A stretch of DNA of 64,000 bases from Parus major. Lineage: Eukaryota; Chordata; Aves; Passeriformes; Paridae. Numbering within the stretch: the first letter of the stretch is position 1; the number at the start of each line of letters is the position of its first letter. The stretch is taken from positions 3,718,281 through 3,782,280 of the forward strand of contig NC_031770.1 in assembly GCF_001522545.3 (NCBI RefSeq). Reading direction: 5' to 3'. Of the stretch, positions 1-14,200 are shown piece after piece. The position numbers were made by a program, and so were the translations under genes. The notes beneath the pieces are model-generated. The model was not told the DNA's origin, searched no databases, and was given only the letters and a program-made list of their open reading frames with translations.

Positions 1-1390
1 AAAACAATAATGAATCTAAATAAATGATACAGAACTCCTCTAAAAGCATCATAAAAATATAAGAAGGTAGAAGCGTAGGCTGTTTCAGTGGTGTGATTTA
101 AGAGTGCGAATCCATACGAGATGAAATATTTAGAGCTGGAAACTTGTAGTTGCAATGAATATTATCAGGTGAAAACAAAAGTGGAGAACGTGGAAAAGTT
201 CTCACCACTTGTATTTGTAATAACATGGGGGAGTTTTATGCCTGTTTGTCCTGACACACGTGCATGTATCCAGTGTTAACTAACAAAAGTACATAAAAGT
301 ACTTTATAGTTCAGCTGCAGGGTGGCAGATGCACAATAGAGTAGGAGAAAAGGAGCAGCGGTAGCAAGTTCTGGGTGGTGTGAGTGGAATCGTTCCAATG
401 TGAGAAATATTTTCATCTCCTATTAATTTGACTGGAGGCTGTTATTTGATTTTGTTTGTTGTACATTTAATGAGCATTTCAGGAGGGAAATTGAGAGGAA
501 AGCAGCTGTGAAAACGATTTCATTTTTTAATATGAACCAACCTAAGTTGTAGTCTGGGTTTGTCTGCCACCACCATCAAAAATAATAATTTTTCTTTTGA
601 GTAAAGAAAATCCCCAGCGGGGCTGTGTTCCACAGGGCGTCTCATCCAGTGAAAAAGGCTTTGGAAAGGATCTCCACGTTTTACTTCCACACGAGGTAAC
701 TCGCAACAGGACTGGGAGCAGACAGACCTCAGCCTAGATCGTGGAATGCACAAAGCAGCTGTTTTGCCTATAAATAAACCAAGAGCCTCTTCTCGAGTGA
801 GGCTTTTTTCCCAGATATGCCATGGAAATGCGGTGCCGCTTTAACTGCTGGTGTTTAGAGTTTAAGTATGTGGCAGTAGCAGCATTCACATTCTGGTGTG
901 TGAAAGTCACGCTGGCATCAGGTTTCAGCCTTATCGCGTTGGTATCACGCTGTGGTGAGACCACTTGTGCTGCAAGAGTTAAATCTGTCAGCCTTTCTCT
1001 TCCTAATCCCCCCGAGTGCCACAAGGTTATATTTTAGGTAAAAAGCAAAACTCCGCTGCCGTTCATCAAAAACATCTCCGTGCACCACTGATTGTTTTGT
1101 TTCCATCTCTTTGTAAATTCCTACATATTTTTAATAATTTAACAGATAATTTTACTGAGAGGTGGGGTGTGTGGAATATCTCTTTGATCTCCTTGGTTGG
1201 CTTTTTTTTTTTTTTTTTCCTCTTCGGTTTGTGGTTTGGTTTTGGTTTGTTTCGTGTGGTTTTTTCCTTCTTGTTTCTCCTGTGAATCCGGGGAGAAGCA
1301 GCAGTAGGAATTTGCAGGGATCTTGTGGGCTGGCTCAGCGCCCGGGGACAGCGTCTCGGTGACCTGGTGGCTCTGCTCAGCCCTTGGCAC
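1..1390. other. Intergenic, no gene recognised
   Basis: AT-rich, non-repetitive vertebrate sequence with only short chance open frames and a T-run near 1201-1218. I see no exon with flanking splice sites and no known repeat. Confidence 0.5.
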
Positions 1391-1399
1391 TCGCTACCA

Positions 1400-1960
1400 C
1401 CAGTGACTCAGGTTCTTGCACCTATTTAATGCCGTAAATCCGCCCTTTGGTTGCCCCCAGAACAGAAGGCTCCCACTTTGTGTTCCCCTGCCTCTGATCA
1501 CCTGTTCCCAGGCAGGTGTTCCCACTCCCGCTGCATCCGCGCTGCTGGAAAACCAGCGGTTCTTCTCGATTCGGAATAAAGCAGGAGCTGGGGATGGAAA
1601 CAGCCTGGCAAGAGGAGAAAGCCCCGATAGCGTTCGATCCCCACGGGGCAGAGCCGCAGCTCCCGGGTCCCGGCGGGAGGGAGGAGCAGCCGCAGCGCCG
1701 GGAGTGCAGCGACTGCTGCCGGCCAGGGCTGGCAGATCCCGCTGCCTTTCCAGGGGCTGGCTCGGGGCCACGGCTGCAGCTTCTGGCAGCTCATCTCCTG
1801 ATTGCTCGGCTTGGAGGGAGGCGAGAAGTTTGTACCCCGAGTCCCTTCTCTCTCCTGAGCGGCAGCTGCACACCCAGGATGGCACAGCGCCTTTTAAAGG
1901 AGCCTCTCAGGCAGTTTTGGACACAAGGCACGGCTCCTCCTCAGAGGAACCCTGAACGAC
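1400..1960. promoter_or_regulatory. Orphan CpG-rich patch
   Basis: A locally GC- and CpG-rich stretch, densest about 1620-1800, lies within AT-rich surroundings. The overlapping open frames on both strands are a by-product of GC content and match nothing I recognise. It could be the promoter or first exon of a gene or lncRNA extending outside what I can read, or a decayed CpG island. No initiator, TATA box or donor site settles the direction. Confidence 0.3.
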
Positions 1961-2134
1961 TTCACACTCTCTCCCTCTGTTCGCTCCGAGGTGTGAACGC
2001 CCCCTCTTCTCAACAGGATAGCCAATCCCAAAAATAAATGAGGAAAAAAAAAAGTTTTAGTTCTATTTAATAGGTCTTGGCGTTCTTGTATTTCTTTTGT
2101 TCCTTCCGAGATTTTGCGCTCACTTGGAGGAAAA

Positions 2135-2200
2135 TTTGAAGGGGTGGAAGTAGATGATCTTTAAGGTCCCTTCCAAACCAAAGCATTTTATGATTATATT
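2135..2200 (+). mobile_element. CR1 LINE 3'-end remnant
   Basis: The stretch reading GTAGATGATCTTTAAGGTCC, then CTTCCAAACCAAAGCATTTT and ATGATT, matches the characteristic 3' terminus of avian CR1 retroposons. CR1 elements end in short ATTCTATG-type repeats. Only the last 60-70 bp is recognisable, so this is a 5'-truncated, diverged, inactive copy in plus orientation. Confidence 0.7.
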
Positions 2201-2205
2201 TCTTT

Positions 2206-5200
2206 GATTTCTCTGTCCAAAATGGTAATCCAATTCTTCCTTCTCTGCCTTAAGAAAACCAACCAAACCAAAAAATCCACAGTTGATGTTTTTCTCAGTT
2301 GAAAACCCCCAAACAACAACCAAACAAAAATAAAAACAGCCACACAAACTACACTAAAAGAAATACTTTAACCATAGTGGCTGTTCACACAGGCAGTTCT
2401 AGCCAGGTATTAGTTCTAAATTTTATATTAGCTCAAAGAAGGTTCTTTAAGCTTTTCTTCTAAGTTTAGCCACTCAGATCTCAGAATGCAGTTTACATGC
2501 TGGCAGTCCTGTCGTCAGAGGGGTGATTTGTTAATAGAATATCCATTCTGTTTTTTCTCTGACAAAAGAGCCCCTCCTTCTCTGATACAACCTCTTGTGG
2601 CAGAGGTGTTAATGACGGCACTTTTCTGATTACAGTTCTGCATAGCTTGAAAGGGTCTTTCAAACAAACCTGCTCTCCTTCCAGTAACCAGAGGCTGCAA
2701 TGGGCCAAATTTCTGCCAGCACGTTTTTGCTGTGCGAAAAGGCATTTCTGAGTTCTCTGCAGCTGTGTCCAGCCAAGCCTCGCTCGGGACAGGCTTTTGC
2801 TGGGGCTGGCAGCTGTGGCTTTCATTGCTGGCCAGGGAGAGGCTATTGAATGCTCTCCCTGCACGGGGTGTGCACAGGGAAGGAGGCAGTGCCCAGGCTG
2901 GGGGCTCAGGGGAGGAACGATGCTCTGTTGATAAGGTAACAGGCATCTGCAGCCTCGGGGGAAACTTGCCAAAACCTTTCTCCAGTAACTGCGGGGAATT
3001 ATCTAAAAATCAATAATAAAGGCGGTCACCAGGGAAAAGGAAAATACATCTTCAAGGGAAGCCAAATTCTGTGAATGCTTCATGAGAGCAATCATGGCAG
3101 GATCTAGGGTAATTGTGAGGCAAATCAGATTGAGGAAAATTGTTTTAAAAGGGACCCTTAGCTGACAATAAGGACCATATGTTCTTTCTTATCTCTGCAG
3201 AAATAGCCACCTTGTTTAGCATATTGACCCATGTGAGTAGCTGCCACAGTCTTGATTTTTAGCATTTACAAACATACTTGTAGTGAAAATAATAAATTGC
3301 CCTATATGAATACGTTAAATCAGTTTTTGTGGCTTTAGCCTTGTTTCACCTCTACTAGGCTGTGAAGTGTGTCATTGTAACCTGCAACACCAAGGAATAT
3401 TGGGATAAATTTCCTGAAGTCAGTGGAACTCTTCTTTTATGCCAGGACTGATTTTGGCTCATCTGTTGTTCCATGTTCTTCCTCCCAGATGGGCTGGAGT
3501 GATGATGTCATCTCCTCTCACAGCACTTCAGAACACTAATTTGGTTTGTCTGTGTTTTAACACTTTATCCTTCCAGAAATTGCTCTGAACACTGAAATCT
3601 TGCTTTGTCTGCAGTGCTGTTCCAATCAGGAATATCAGCCATCAAAGGAAGCTCTAATTATGTCATTTAATGCTGCTTTAATAATTGAATCTGGGTAGGA
3701 CTTCAGAAACACTGACTCTTGTTTTGTTTCTAGGGGCAGGGTTTGTACTCAAGTTACTTCATCGTAGTGTTCAGGAGCATCACACCTCAGGATCCCTGAA
3801 AAATATAAGAGATACATCAACCTCCCCATAACTGGTGACCTGTAAGGCATTTTTGTGGCCTTTTAAAATTTCTGCTTCCACAGAGTAAGAGTTCATAGAA
3901 AGTTAAGCTGGGTGTTTTAGAAGACATCTACATGCTGTTAAAAAAATCTGTCAGAAGGGGCAAGGAATTGTGGTTTATTTTATTTTTTCATGACTTTGTT
4001 CTGGCAACTGTATCAAATCCAAAAAATTCAGTAACCAGCAGTGTGAAGATCAGCTGGTTCCATCTACCCCTGAGTCTTCCCAGACCTGTGACATTAGTAG
4101 TAGTCTTTCCTTTGCCTTTCCTCCCTCTCTCCTGTGCTCATTTCAAAGATTATTAAATAAAATCAATTTCAGCCTTCCCTTAGCCTAATGCTTTCCAATT
4201 TTTCTCTTCCCTGGCTCAGTGTGTCTCATCCTACAGGGATATTCTTGTGTCCATTTTAACCAGCTCCTTGCTTCAAGTGCTTTCCTGAAGTCCAGACTGA
4301 TGAGAAAAGTGATTCTTCTAAATATAGGTAATAAAATAAATCTAATCAAAGGCATGTGTCTGGTTAGCTGAGAACTGGCCTTTTACAAATTAGTGTTATG
4401 TTATATTGGATTAGGATTCAATATTCATTTGGCTGGGACACTTCCCTACATTTTTGTTCGGTTTCTGTTGAGGATACAAGTTTGACAGCATTAGGAATTT
4501 TTATGCAAGGAATTTCCAAGCTTTCTACTTCTGACTCTAGCAATTCTTTATGTAATATTATAAATATTAGGTGCGTTAATTTCCTTCTTAATTGCAGAAC
4601 TGTACCTCATGAATCCCTAATTTTATTTATTCAGATTCCTTAATTTCACATAGGCCGAAATTGCACCTGGATCTTGGCAGCCAGACAGCTGGGTAGAAAA
4701 TTACTGATACAATTTTAACACCTCAGACTTTGACAGAGGATATTGCTGGCCCAAAGGACTTATTTTTTAATTATATTAAAAGAAAACTTTGAAATGCTTG
4801 TTTGTTTGCTGAAAGCCATATTGCAGTAAGGAGACCTGCAGGTGAGGTGTGAATCTGGGCTTTGCCACTTCCCTAATAGCAGGAGTTTTAATAAAACATT
4901 AAAGCATTGATTAAGAGGTACTGTTTCTATTGAAATGTGCTGTTCTTAATTCCTTTTCTTTTTCCCTTAGGGGGAATTAGTCACACTGTAGTATTTTTCT
5001 GAAGTAGATGGTAAAAACACTGATAAAATCAATTTGGAATCAAGGCTAGGTCATTATTTAAATTTATGATACTGGGCCTATAAGGCTTATTTTTAATAAG
5101 AATGTGACTTTTTCTGCCTTTACCACTTAGATTATAAACTCTTGGGAACTATTTTTGCACTGTAATTCCCAGCACAGCCTCGGGCTCAATGGTCATGAGG

Positions 5201-8200
5201 TGCTTCTGCTCTGTGGGTGTGATTAAATCTGGTGATTTTGTCATATGCAAACCTCTTCCATGCACCAATGAGAATTTGGATTAAGATTCCAGAAGTATTT
5301 ATTTCATTTAGCATCTTTTCAGGAGCCCAGTCCTGCTCAGGGTGCTGTCAGGAGCAGTCCCATGGAAACACAATTTGGGATCTCTTAATTAAGGAAGCAG
5401 AACTTGGTTCTTGGATGATGATCCACTGATGGTCCTGCCAGAACACTCTTCTTTATTGAAGTGCTGCATTCCTTGGGCTGCCTAAAGCTTTAACAGGAAG
5501 TGCTGTAGAAATAAAAAGATCATTTATACATCTCCACTTCAGCATTCTCAGTTTCAGGTGGTTTTTGTAGTGTACTAATCCTACCAGTATCAAAACTTAC
5601 ATTTCTCAGATTTTTTCAGCTCCCTTGGAACCTTCTTTTTATCACTTCTTCTGACTACACAGGTGTGTCAGTCAAGTGGGATGGATCAAAAATCAAACTG
5701 TGGAGACCTTCCTATTTCAAGGTAGTGCTTGTCAGGCATAATGTGTTGGTTTTTTTCTGTGTTCTTGGCAATATTTTTGTGGCAAATTATGAAAACTCAT
5801 AGGTTTGTGATGGATAGGTGGCTTTACCCAGGTGAGTTCACCCAATTCCTAACTGAAACTTATTCATGAAGAAAGTCTTACTGACTTTACCAACAGAAAA
5901 TCACCTCTGTAGAGAGTATAAATTATGGTTCCATGAGATGTATTGGATTTTGTTGTTATTGATCTAATGAAAACCTGTATTGATCTTCTGCTATTTCTGT
6001 TTTAGCTGAAGAAAAACTGTGGATTTTATGCTCAGAAGGATCCAAGAGAAAAGAAAACTTGGAAATTAAAATGAAAGAAAGGTAATAAAGCCAAAGTTTT
6101 TGCCATTACATTAATTGTAATTAAATTGTGGTTGGTAAATATGTCTTTTGTTCTTCCTAGAAATAGCAAGCAGGGGCACGTGCTGACATGCAGCTTGTGC
6201 TACATCTGAAAAGTGAAATTCTGTTCACTTCAAACTGCTGTTCCTGACTTTTACTGGTACAAAATGAGATTTATAAAAGCTCCATAACACCAAAATAAAT
6301 GTGAGGCTGTTTGTTACTCATGAGGAACAAGACTGTATAAAAATTCACCTTAATTCTGTTGGTGCTTATTAATTTTATTTTGTTTTGCTTCTGGGGCCCA
6401 CATTAATCTGTTACAGAAATCCTAGTGTTTCCTTCATCTTCTCCTCAAAAATTAAGAGTTATATTTCCTTTTCTGCTTTTATACCTGCTCTCTGTTGATG
6501 TATAAAAGAGAAAAAAGCGTTGTTTCTTCTGTTCCTCTGTGAATGCTTCTTAGAGAAAGAGGTTTACTACCTTAGTGAAGAGCTCTAAAATTGTGTGTTT
6601 TAAAGTTTTACTTTTGATAGTACTAGAAGAGAGTAAGCTGGCCAAAAAACCCCAAATTAGTTACCCACTTCAAAAATCCCACTTTTTAATTATGTTTGAG
6701 ATGAAGTGAAGGGTTAAGAGAACATAGTATTGATAGTATGGATTATATCTGCTAGGTATATTTTGCTTTTTAATAGATATTCTTAGATATTCAAACATGG
6801 CAGCTTGCCAACATTTTCACTTCTTGATGACATCAGTGGTAACAAAAGGCCCACAGTGCATTATTTATTTGGTCTGTTGACAAAACTGATTACTTGGAAT
6901 AATACCACTGAGTTTGTCTCGTGCTGTGAATCCCATCTTAATAAAATATCTCTTCAAGGAATAGGTGAGGTGAAAGTCGCATGTTCCTTCCTGGAATGTT
7001 TGCAAGCTTTCACATCCTTAAGAAAATATTTTCTCCATCACATCAAGTAAGTCTTTTTGCACAGTAGGTGCCAGCTTTGAACTCAAAAAGAGAGTAGTAA
7101 GTAGATAGTGTGAAAGTTAAGTATTTTTGTGCCCAGCACTGTATTCCTCTTTTAAGACTGTGCTGTGCCCCTTGCAGGGCTTTGCCTACATCTCCTTTAG
7201 GTGTGGCAGTCTGGAGAGGGGAATGCTCAGTGCCACAGGCTCAGGGTTGGTCTGCCCATGTCTCAAGGGATTTAGCCCTTTAGTCCTTGGGACCAGCTTC
7301 CCTCTAGTGGTTGGGATGCATCTCTTGGTGGGCTTGATCCAAAACAAATCCAATTTGCATTTTTCCAGAGTACTCCACATGTGCGAGGCCTGTCAGCCCA
7401 GCACCTCAGTGAGTTGGGGATGTGGATGGATATTGTTTCTGCTTTAGGGATGGAGGAGCAGAAAGTCAAAGTCACTGTCCTGCCACCCCACAGTGGGTCA
7501 GAAAGAGAAGCCTGAATCCCATTTTCCTGCTCAGTGGCTTCTGAATAGTCACTGCATCCACCACCTTAAACTTTGTACACCAGGCCCCTGCTCATTATAG
7601 AGGAAATTCCTAACCCTGTTCCCTCTCCCCTTTCCCTCACAGGTGTTAGACCCATTCCTGAGAAGGAAACAGCAAAAGAAAGGAATATTTAAAATCCTAA
7701 AACACTCTGGATTGCCTGTGAATGAGACAATATTAATTATACATGTAGCTGTGTGTTTAGAAACTCAATAAAACTCTGCCATTTCTCAGTGATCCAGAAG
7801 AACAGCTTGTTCTGTAAAAGGCATTTTCTAACTATAGACAGGTATCAATTCCATTATTGACTGGATTGATTCCTTCCCCTGCTAATGCATCTGCTGTGCT
7901 GATAAGGTGACTCTGACCTGTAATCTTCTCTTCTTTGGTGGAGGGGGTGAAGAAAAGTGGTGTTTTTTCAGGGTGCTGTCAATGTACAGGAGCTGCTCAT
8001 CGGTGCTTTGAAACATCAGTTGTGAAAACAACTGATCATCCCCAAAGTTCCCTCAGTTCTGGTCACTCAAGCAACACACCACTCTCTTCTATTTCTTCCA
8101 ACAGCCAGAGACATTAAGAGAATGAAAGCAGTCAGTCTTGGATACTCCCTGATGTTATTTTTGTCTCTGACTACAAAATTTCATTTATTCAAAAGCTGAC

Positions 8201-11200
8201 AAGTTTTATGTCTTTGTGGGGATCCTCCCACTGGAATGAACTCCAGGTTCCCCTTGCCTGGGAAACATTTGCCAGAACTGCTGATGTGATTAAGCAGTTG
8301 GGAGGAACTCCAGTGCAGGTGAATTCCAACCTTTGGAATTCCTTGAGGGAGTAGTTGGAGTGAGTGTGAAGCCAGTCTTGGTTTTTTTTAAACATGGTTT
8401 AAATATTTTTTTTTTTATTTTAAAGGATTCCAGAGTTTTGAAGATGCTTGTAAATCATCCCAGCAGGAATATTAAGCATCACAGTCTTAAGAGCATTCTC
8501 TTGGCCAGAATATTCCCCTACAGCTCTGGGGAAGAGGAAAGTTGGGAAGGAATGCTAATGGAGAGACAAGAAGTGAAGAGCTGCAGTCTCCAGCAGCCTC
8601 AGTGGAGAGGCACAGAGAGCTCTGAGTGTGAAACTTTGCTGCAGATCTGGAGAAAGATGGATCTGCTCTGTATCCCTCACAGCTGGGGGAGGCACTCAGC
8701 CTTTGGACATGGAGAGTGCTGTGGCTGCCAGCAGCTCGCTGCTTCAGGATGGAATCAGCTCTGCACTTGGGCAGAGCCAGGGCTGGGGAAACACAGATGG
8801 GATGTCATTAACATTAATGGACTGGCTAAGGAAGAGTTCTGCATGCTGACAAGATAATGTACAGCTTTAATATAGCAAATTTCTACAGCTGGTGGGGACT
8901 CTGGTGCCTTCCTTGTGGAACGTGCTCAGCTATAACCTTTATTTTCACTGTTTAAAATGAGTCCTGAGGAAGATGTGGGTGAGATCCTGTTCCCTGTTTC
9001 CATCAAAGCACCCACTTCTCTGACAAGGACCTGACCTCCCACCTCACTTTTTCAAATATTGCTCAGACTCCTTTTGCTGAGCAGAAAACATTTAGACTGT
9101 TGTTCAAAATGAATGCTTATCAGGTGGTGTCTTTTCCCCTTCCCAGAGCAGAGTATTAATTAAATTGGAGGACTCAAGGGCCTGTTTGGAAGGGATTCTG
9201 GATGGAGAGGAAGTGCAAACCCAGAGGACCAACATGAAATGCAGCCAGATGTTCTTCTGAAATGGAAGAGTTAAAAACCCAAGCTGAAAAGGACAAAGAA
9301 AGGTAAAAAAGGAGAAATCTTGACTCTGGAAAACACGAAGCTGCTTATCTGAGGAGATGTGGATGTGATGCCAGGGTGGGGCAGTTTTCTCTCCAATTCC
9401 TGTGCTTCTCTGAGGTGGTTTGACTTTTGAAATATAAGAAAGAAAAGTGACTTGCTTGTTTGTTTCCTGCACTGGGAAAGATGGAATAGGAAGAGGGGAC
9501 AGATTTTGCACCATTAATGTTGCAGGAGTAGAGGAATTCCCTTACTGTCTGTTGATATTCAAAACAGCATGAAATGGCTTTGTAGCTTTTTACTGGGAAA
9601 ACTAACAGGGAAATCAAAGGACCATATTAATTAGGAAAGAAGCAAGAAGCCTCAATATGAATTTTGTGTTTTTTTGGTGTGAAGAGCAGCACTATGTTGG
9701 TGGTGGCAGTGAAGATGAGTTCTGGAGATACAGGTAAGATATCCTAATGCTTCCATGCTCTCCAGGGATGTCAGTTTGCAGATCACAATTCTGGTCTGGG
9801 GCTAAGGAGAATGGATAGATTAAAAAAAAACCTGAACTCTAACATGTCAGATCCTGAGAACTGAGCTGTAATTCCTGTGGAGTCAGTGGTAGGGATCTTC
9901 CTGAGAATAAGTGCTTGGAAATGTGCTGTTAAGTGCTTTTCTGCCACACATCCTCCTCCTATGAAGCTGGGATCCAGGCCTGATCAACAGCTGGTCACTG
10001 AACATCTGCCCCAGTGCAAAATGAACAAGTTTATCCAGAGAGCTCAGATGCTCCAACAAGTCAGCCTCATTTTCCTGACCTGCAGAGCTTTCCAGTGCTC
10101 TGGAGCACTGGAACATGGTTGGAATTGTGCTCTAGGAAAATGTTACCCCTGCAGCAGCTCTGTTAACCTCTAGCAAGTCCCTTGAAGCCTGCAGTGCTGG
10201 CCCAGGCAAACAAAGCACAAGCTGCTGTAGCACATTTGTGCCAGGGTTTCCTGATTCCAAGAGCAGTCAGATATGGCCTAAAATGAACCATTGTTGTAAC
10301 AATGACAAGAGAGGCTGGGGTGAAAATCATGTTATTTCCTTTGGAAAGAAAAGAGTTCTATTTTTAACTATTTTCCCCTTAATCTTACTATTTTGTTCTA
10401 CCAGTGTTTATAGTAGAGAGTACAATACCTCTCGTTGTGATTGTTCTTTGTGTGACTGGGGTATAAGTAGATATTCTGCAGCAAATTGTCTGGAATACAG
10501 AGTCCAAAGAGATTATGCTGCAGGAAGTTCTAAAAAAAACCCCAAACCCTTACACAATCCCCCACTCACTCCCTCCAAAAAGCCATAACCCAAACAAATA
10601 AAAACCCTAAAAGACTGTCATAGCTCCAAAATAACTGTAAAAAATGTGTGCTAGGCTTGAAACAGAAGTCTGGGGGAAATGATTGTCAGATCCCTCAGTG
10701 TATTTGAGAACTGATTTATGTACATTAAACAGAAAATAAGAAACACACACTTGGGCTGTGTTTGTGTGTTCTCACTGAGATAAATGAACAGCTCCTCTCC
10801 TTTGCTTCCCCATCTTTATTAGCAGTCATCTGATCTTCCCTCCCCTTCTGCATCCACCAATCCTCACCAAAATGAGGAAAGAAGAAAGAAAGAAACAGAA
10901 AGAACTTCTGGTGTGGTCTGCAGTGTTTTCCTGAGATTATTTCTACTATTTCAGCAAGCTCAGTAGAGTTACTGAATGCTCAGAAAGACTTTTTGATCTG
11001 GACTGGACCAGCCTTGGACTCCTTTCAACAGTAAGTAGGCAGGAGAGAGGAGAGGGACTGCTCCCTGTCACCTGAAACAAACTTTCAATTCATTTCAAAC
11101 AGTTCTTTGAAACCACACACTGGTAAAGGATAAAAAAATTCACAGGTACTTTATCAAGTATGTCCTTCTGCCTCAGCCCTTTGTTCTCATTTATGTATCC

Positions 11201-14200
11201 ACAGCCATCTATGCACAAATTACAAATAATTTATCAGGTTATAATCTTTTCCATATTTTGCAGAATGCTGCCTGAAGGAAACAGCAGAGCTGGAGGCTTG
11301 TGTTGAGTGGGTGATGTATGAAAGGGGCTTTTGGCAGTGAGTTAGGATGGAGCACAACTCACAAATAAAAGGGAAGCAGATTTTCAGCATTTCTCTGCCA
11401 TTGTTTAGATAATGTGTTTTACTGAGGTTTTGATTAAACTGGCATTTAAAGAAAAATCCCCAAATCTAACCCCATCATGGAAACTACCTGCTTCTTGCAA
11501 GATGATTTGCCTAAGCAGACAAATTGCAATGATTGCAATGTGCAGCTTCTTTGGGTAATTTTGTGCTCTGATCTGAGAAACCTTCAGGCATCTCATCTAC
11601 AGACTTGACTCTTTTATCCTAATATTTGGCCCTTCCAGAATTTCTTTTACTTAAGGAATTCAAAGCTTTTTACAGACTTTGTTGAGTTTTCTTTGTCAAG
11701 ACACAAGACTTGTGAGAACAGGGTGGAAAGTAGGGAGAGTGCTGGAAGGTCCTTAGGTACCTGGATGTTCCCCTCATGGTTTCCCTGCCCCTTCAGCTGC
11801 CAGCAGTAGCAGGGAATGGAAATTCTTTTGGGATGTGGCAACTCTGACTCGAAAAGAAGAGTTCTATTCCACAGAACCATCTTCCAGGGTGAATTTTATT
11901 TTCATTTAGTGTTAAATCCAGTGCAGTCACAGGTAACCAGTGCAGCGTTCAGCTGTGTGCCCTCCAATGGATTTTGGAATTTTCCACATTTTGGAAGTGT
12001 TGGCTCTGCCTTAGGGTGGGAGTGCAGAGAGCTGAGCTGGGTGTGGTGCTGCCAGCGAGGTGTCTGAGAGAGAACTGACTGTTGCATAAAAATGAACAGC
12101 TTTTTCCTAGTTACCCTTTACACAAAGTTGAATATTACCCAGGAGTTGTGTGGCTGGCTGGAAACTGAGGGCTTTTTCTGGGCAACACTGAGCTGCCTTT
12201 CAGTGGGAAAGGGAGGAGAGGGAGCTGTGGGAACAGGAGGGGCTGTGTGCCAGTTCTCAGGGTCAGGAACAAGCTGGAGCAGGCAAACAGGTACCCAGCC
12301 AGCTCCACGAGCAGAGTTAAACTCAGCCTCAGCTGGTTAGGCCTGAATTAAATCAGCATTAGCAGAGTACCAGGAGAAGGAAGGCTTCACCCAGGAATAA
12401 GCTGTGGGTCTGGTTAACAAGCAAGGGATATAGGGAACTCTCGCTGCCCTGGGGAGTCTCACAGCTTTCAGTATCACAAACTTTATGAACCCATTGTTAG
12501 GTTAGGGTTATCCCATTTGTTAGGAGTGTTTTGCAGTGGCACCACAAACAGCCTGTGTGTGTCAGTCAGGTGAGCTGCAGCACTTTGGGCCAGAATTCTG
12601 CTGTGCAATGTTTTTGGTTAGAAAACTCTGAGTTCAAAACCCCAAACTGGTCCCTTTTGAGTGCTGTTGCCTCACACTCAGCTGTTTGTGTGGCCCCCAG
12701 TGTCAGATGTGAGTAGCTGGGATGGTGCCCTTGGCAGTCCCAGTGCCTTGGGGTGTTACAGGATGGAGCTCCCCAGAGCAGAGCTTAATCATAATGACAC
12801 ACACTAAAAGCTGATTTTTTTTGCTTTTACTACTTATTACAAGCATAATTTGTGTGTCTTTTACCCATCTTACAAAATGTGGGATGGCACGGAACACACA
12901 TTAAAAAGTGTGCAGCAAGTTAACCTGACAACCAGGTACACCTACAAGTGTGGAAAGCTGTGCCTGAAATCATCTGAATAATGTGGTTTGTAACAATTCA
13001 TTATCCTGGCAACCAGAATTGGCTGGCTTTGTTGGTAGTGTGGTTGTTAGAGCTAATCAGCAACCTGCCTAATCTTACTAACCTTCTTATTGTAACCTGC
13101 CTAACTATTGTGTAATCTGCTTATGGCACTAAGCCCTGACTATTAGTAGCAAGTTTAGAGCTGTGTAGGTGCAAATATTCTTGTTTTCAGTCCTGTTGAC
13201 AACTGACTTTCCTGGTGTTTGTGCTGGTGAAATTAAACATGGTCTCACTTACGGTGTTAATTATCAGAAAATAAGATTATTTCTTGCTTGTTCACATCTG
13301 CCTCTGTGCTAAAGCCACAGAAGCATGTGGGGGATTGTCCCACTGGCTAATCCTGGGATGCAGTTCCGTGGGACACGGATCATAACTGGCCAGAAGTGAT
13401 GGGGGATGTCCTGCTGTCCCTGTCACCTCCTGACCTTCAGCCCCTACGAGTCTCTTCATGTCTGGGTGCTTTGCCTTGTCCCTGGCACCCCTGATTTCTC
13501 TGCTCCATCAGATTGCTGTGATTTCAGTAGTCAGGAGAGACAGGAATTTTTCTGGTATTTTTAAGTCTCGGTTCATTCCTCAAATACCTGGAATTCCTAT
13601 TGAAGAAAGAAGCAATTTTGAGTTTTGCTGGAGTATGAAGGGTTTTTGTTTGGTTTTTTTCCGTAGTCAGGTAATTACCAAAAGAGATGTAAAACTATAA
13701 TTCCACTGAAGGGTGAGGAGGACAGACACCAAACTATTTTTAATTTTATCTCATATCTAATTTACCTGATTTCATTATTTTATTGTTTGTAAGCCAGCAG
13801 CTGCCATATCTTACAATAATGGACCAGACAGTATTCCTGGAGAAATGTATTCTGTATACAAAACTCATGTTTGACTTCAAGCTGTGGGCAAAGGGACAGA
13901 CACACTGTTAGAAATAATTTTTAATAATATATCTTGATCTTCAGAGTGCCTATTATCTCCCAAGCTCAGGCAAATGTTTTGCTTGCTGCCATTAGAGAAG
14001 CCTTGAGGATTCTACATGAGACCATAATTCATTCCAAAACAGGGATGGCTTTAAACATTTTCTTCAAGAATTTGAATTATTTTGTTATTCTCCTTATCTG
14101 GAACAGTTGTAAAAGGTAATGATGTAATAATTTTTTCCTCAAAGGAAAAGAGAATATAACCTGCTTGGTGTTGTGATAACTACATACAGGAGGGGATGGC

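Noticed and set aside
1394..2037. Several 160-180 residue frames on both strands
   Set aside because: The low-complexity CpG-rich patch gives open frames on both strands. There is no recognisable domain and no splice support.
4180..4310. Possible decayed antisense LINE (also 14,400-15,000)
   Set aside because: Only a few words resemble CR1 ORF2. A RepeatMasker run would be needed, and by eye it is not supportable.
12495..12515. Telomere-like GTTAGGTTAGGGTTA
   Set aside because: Only about two units, which is expected by chance and not an interstitial telomere array.
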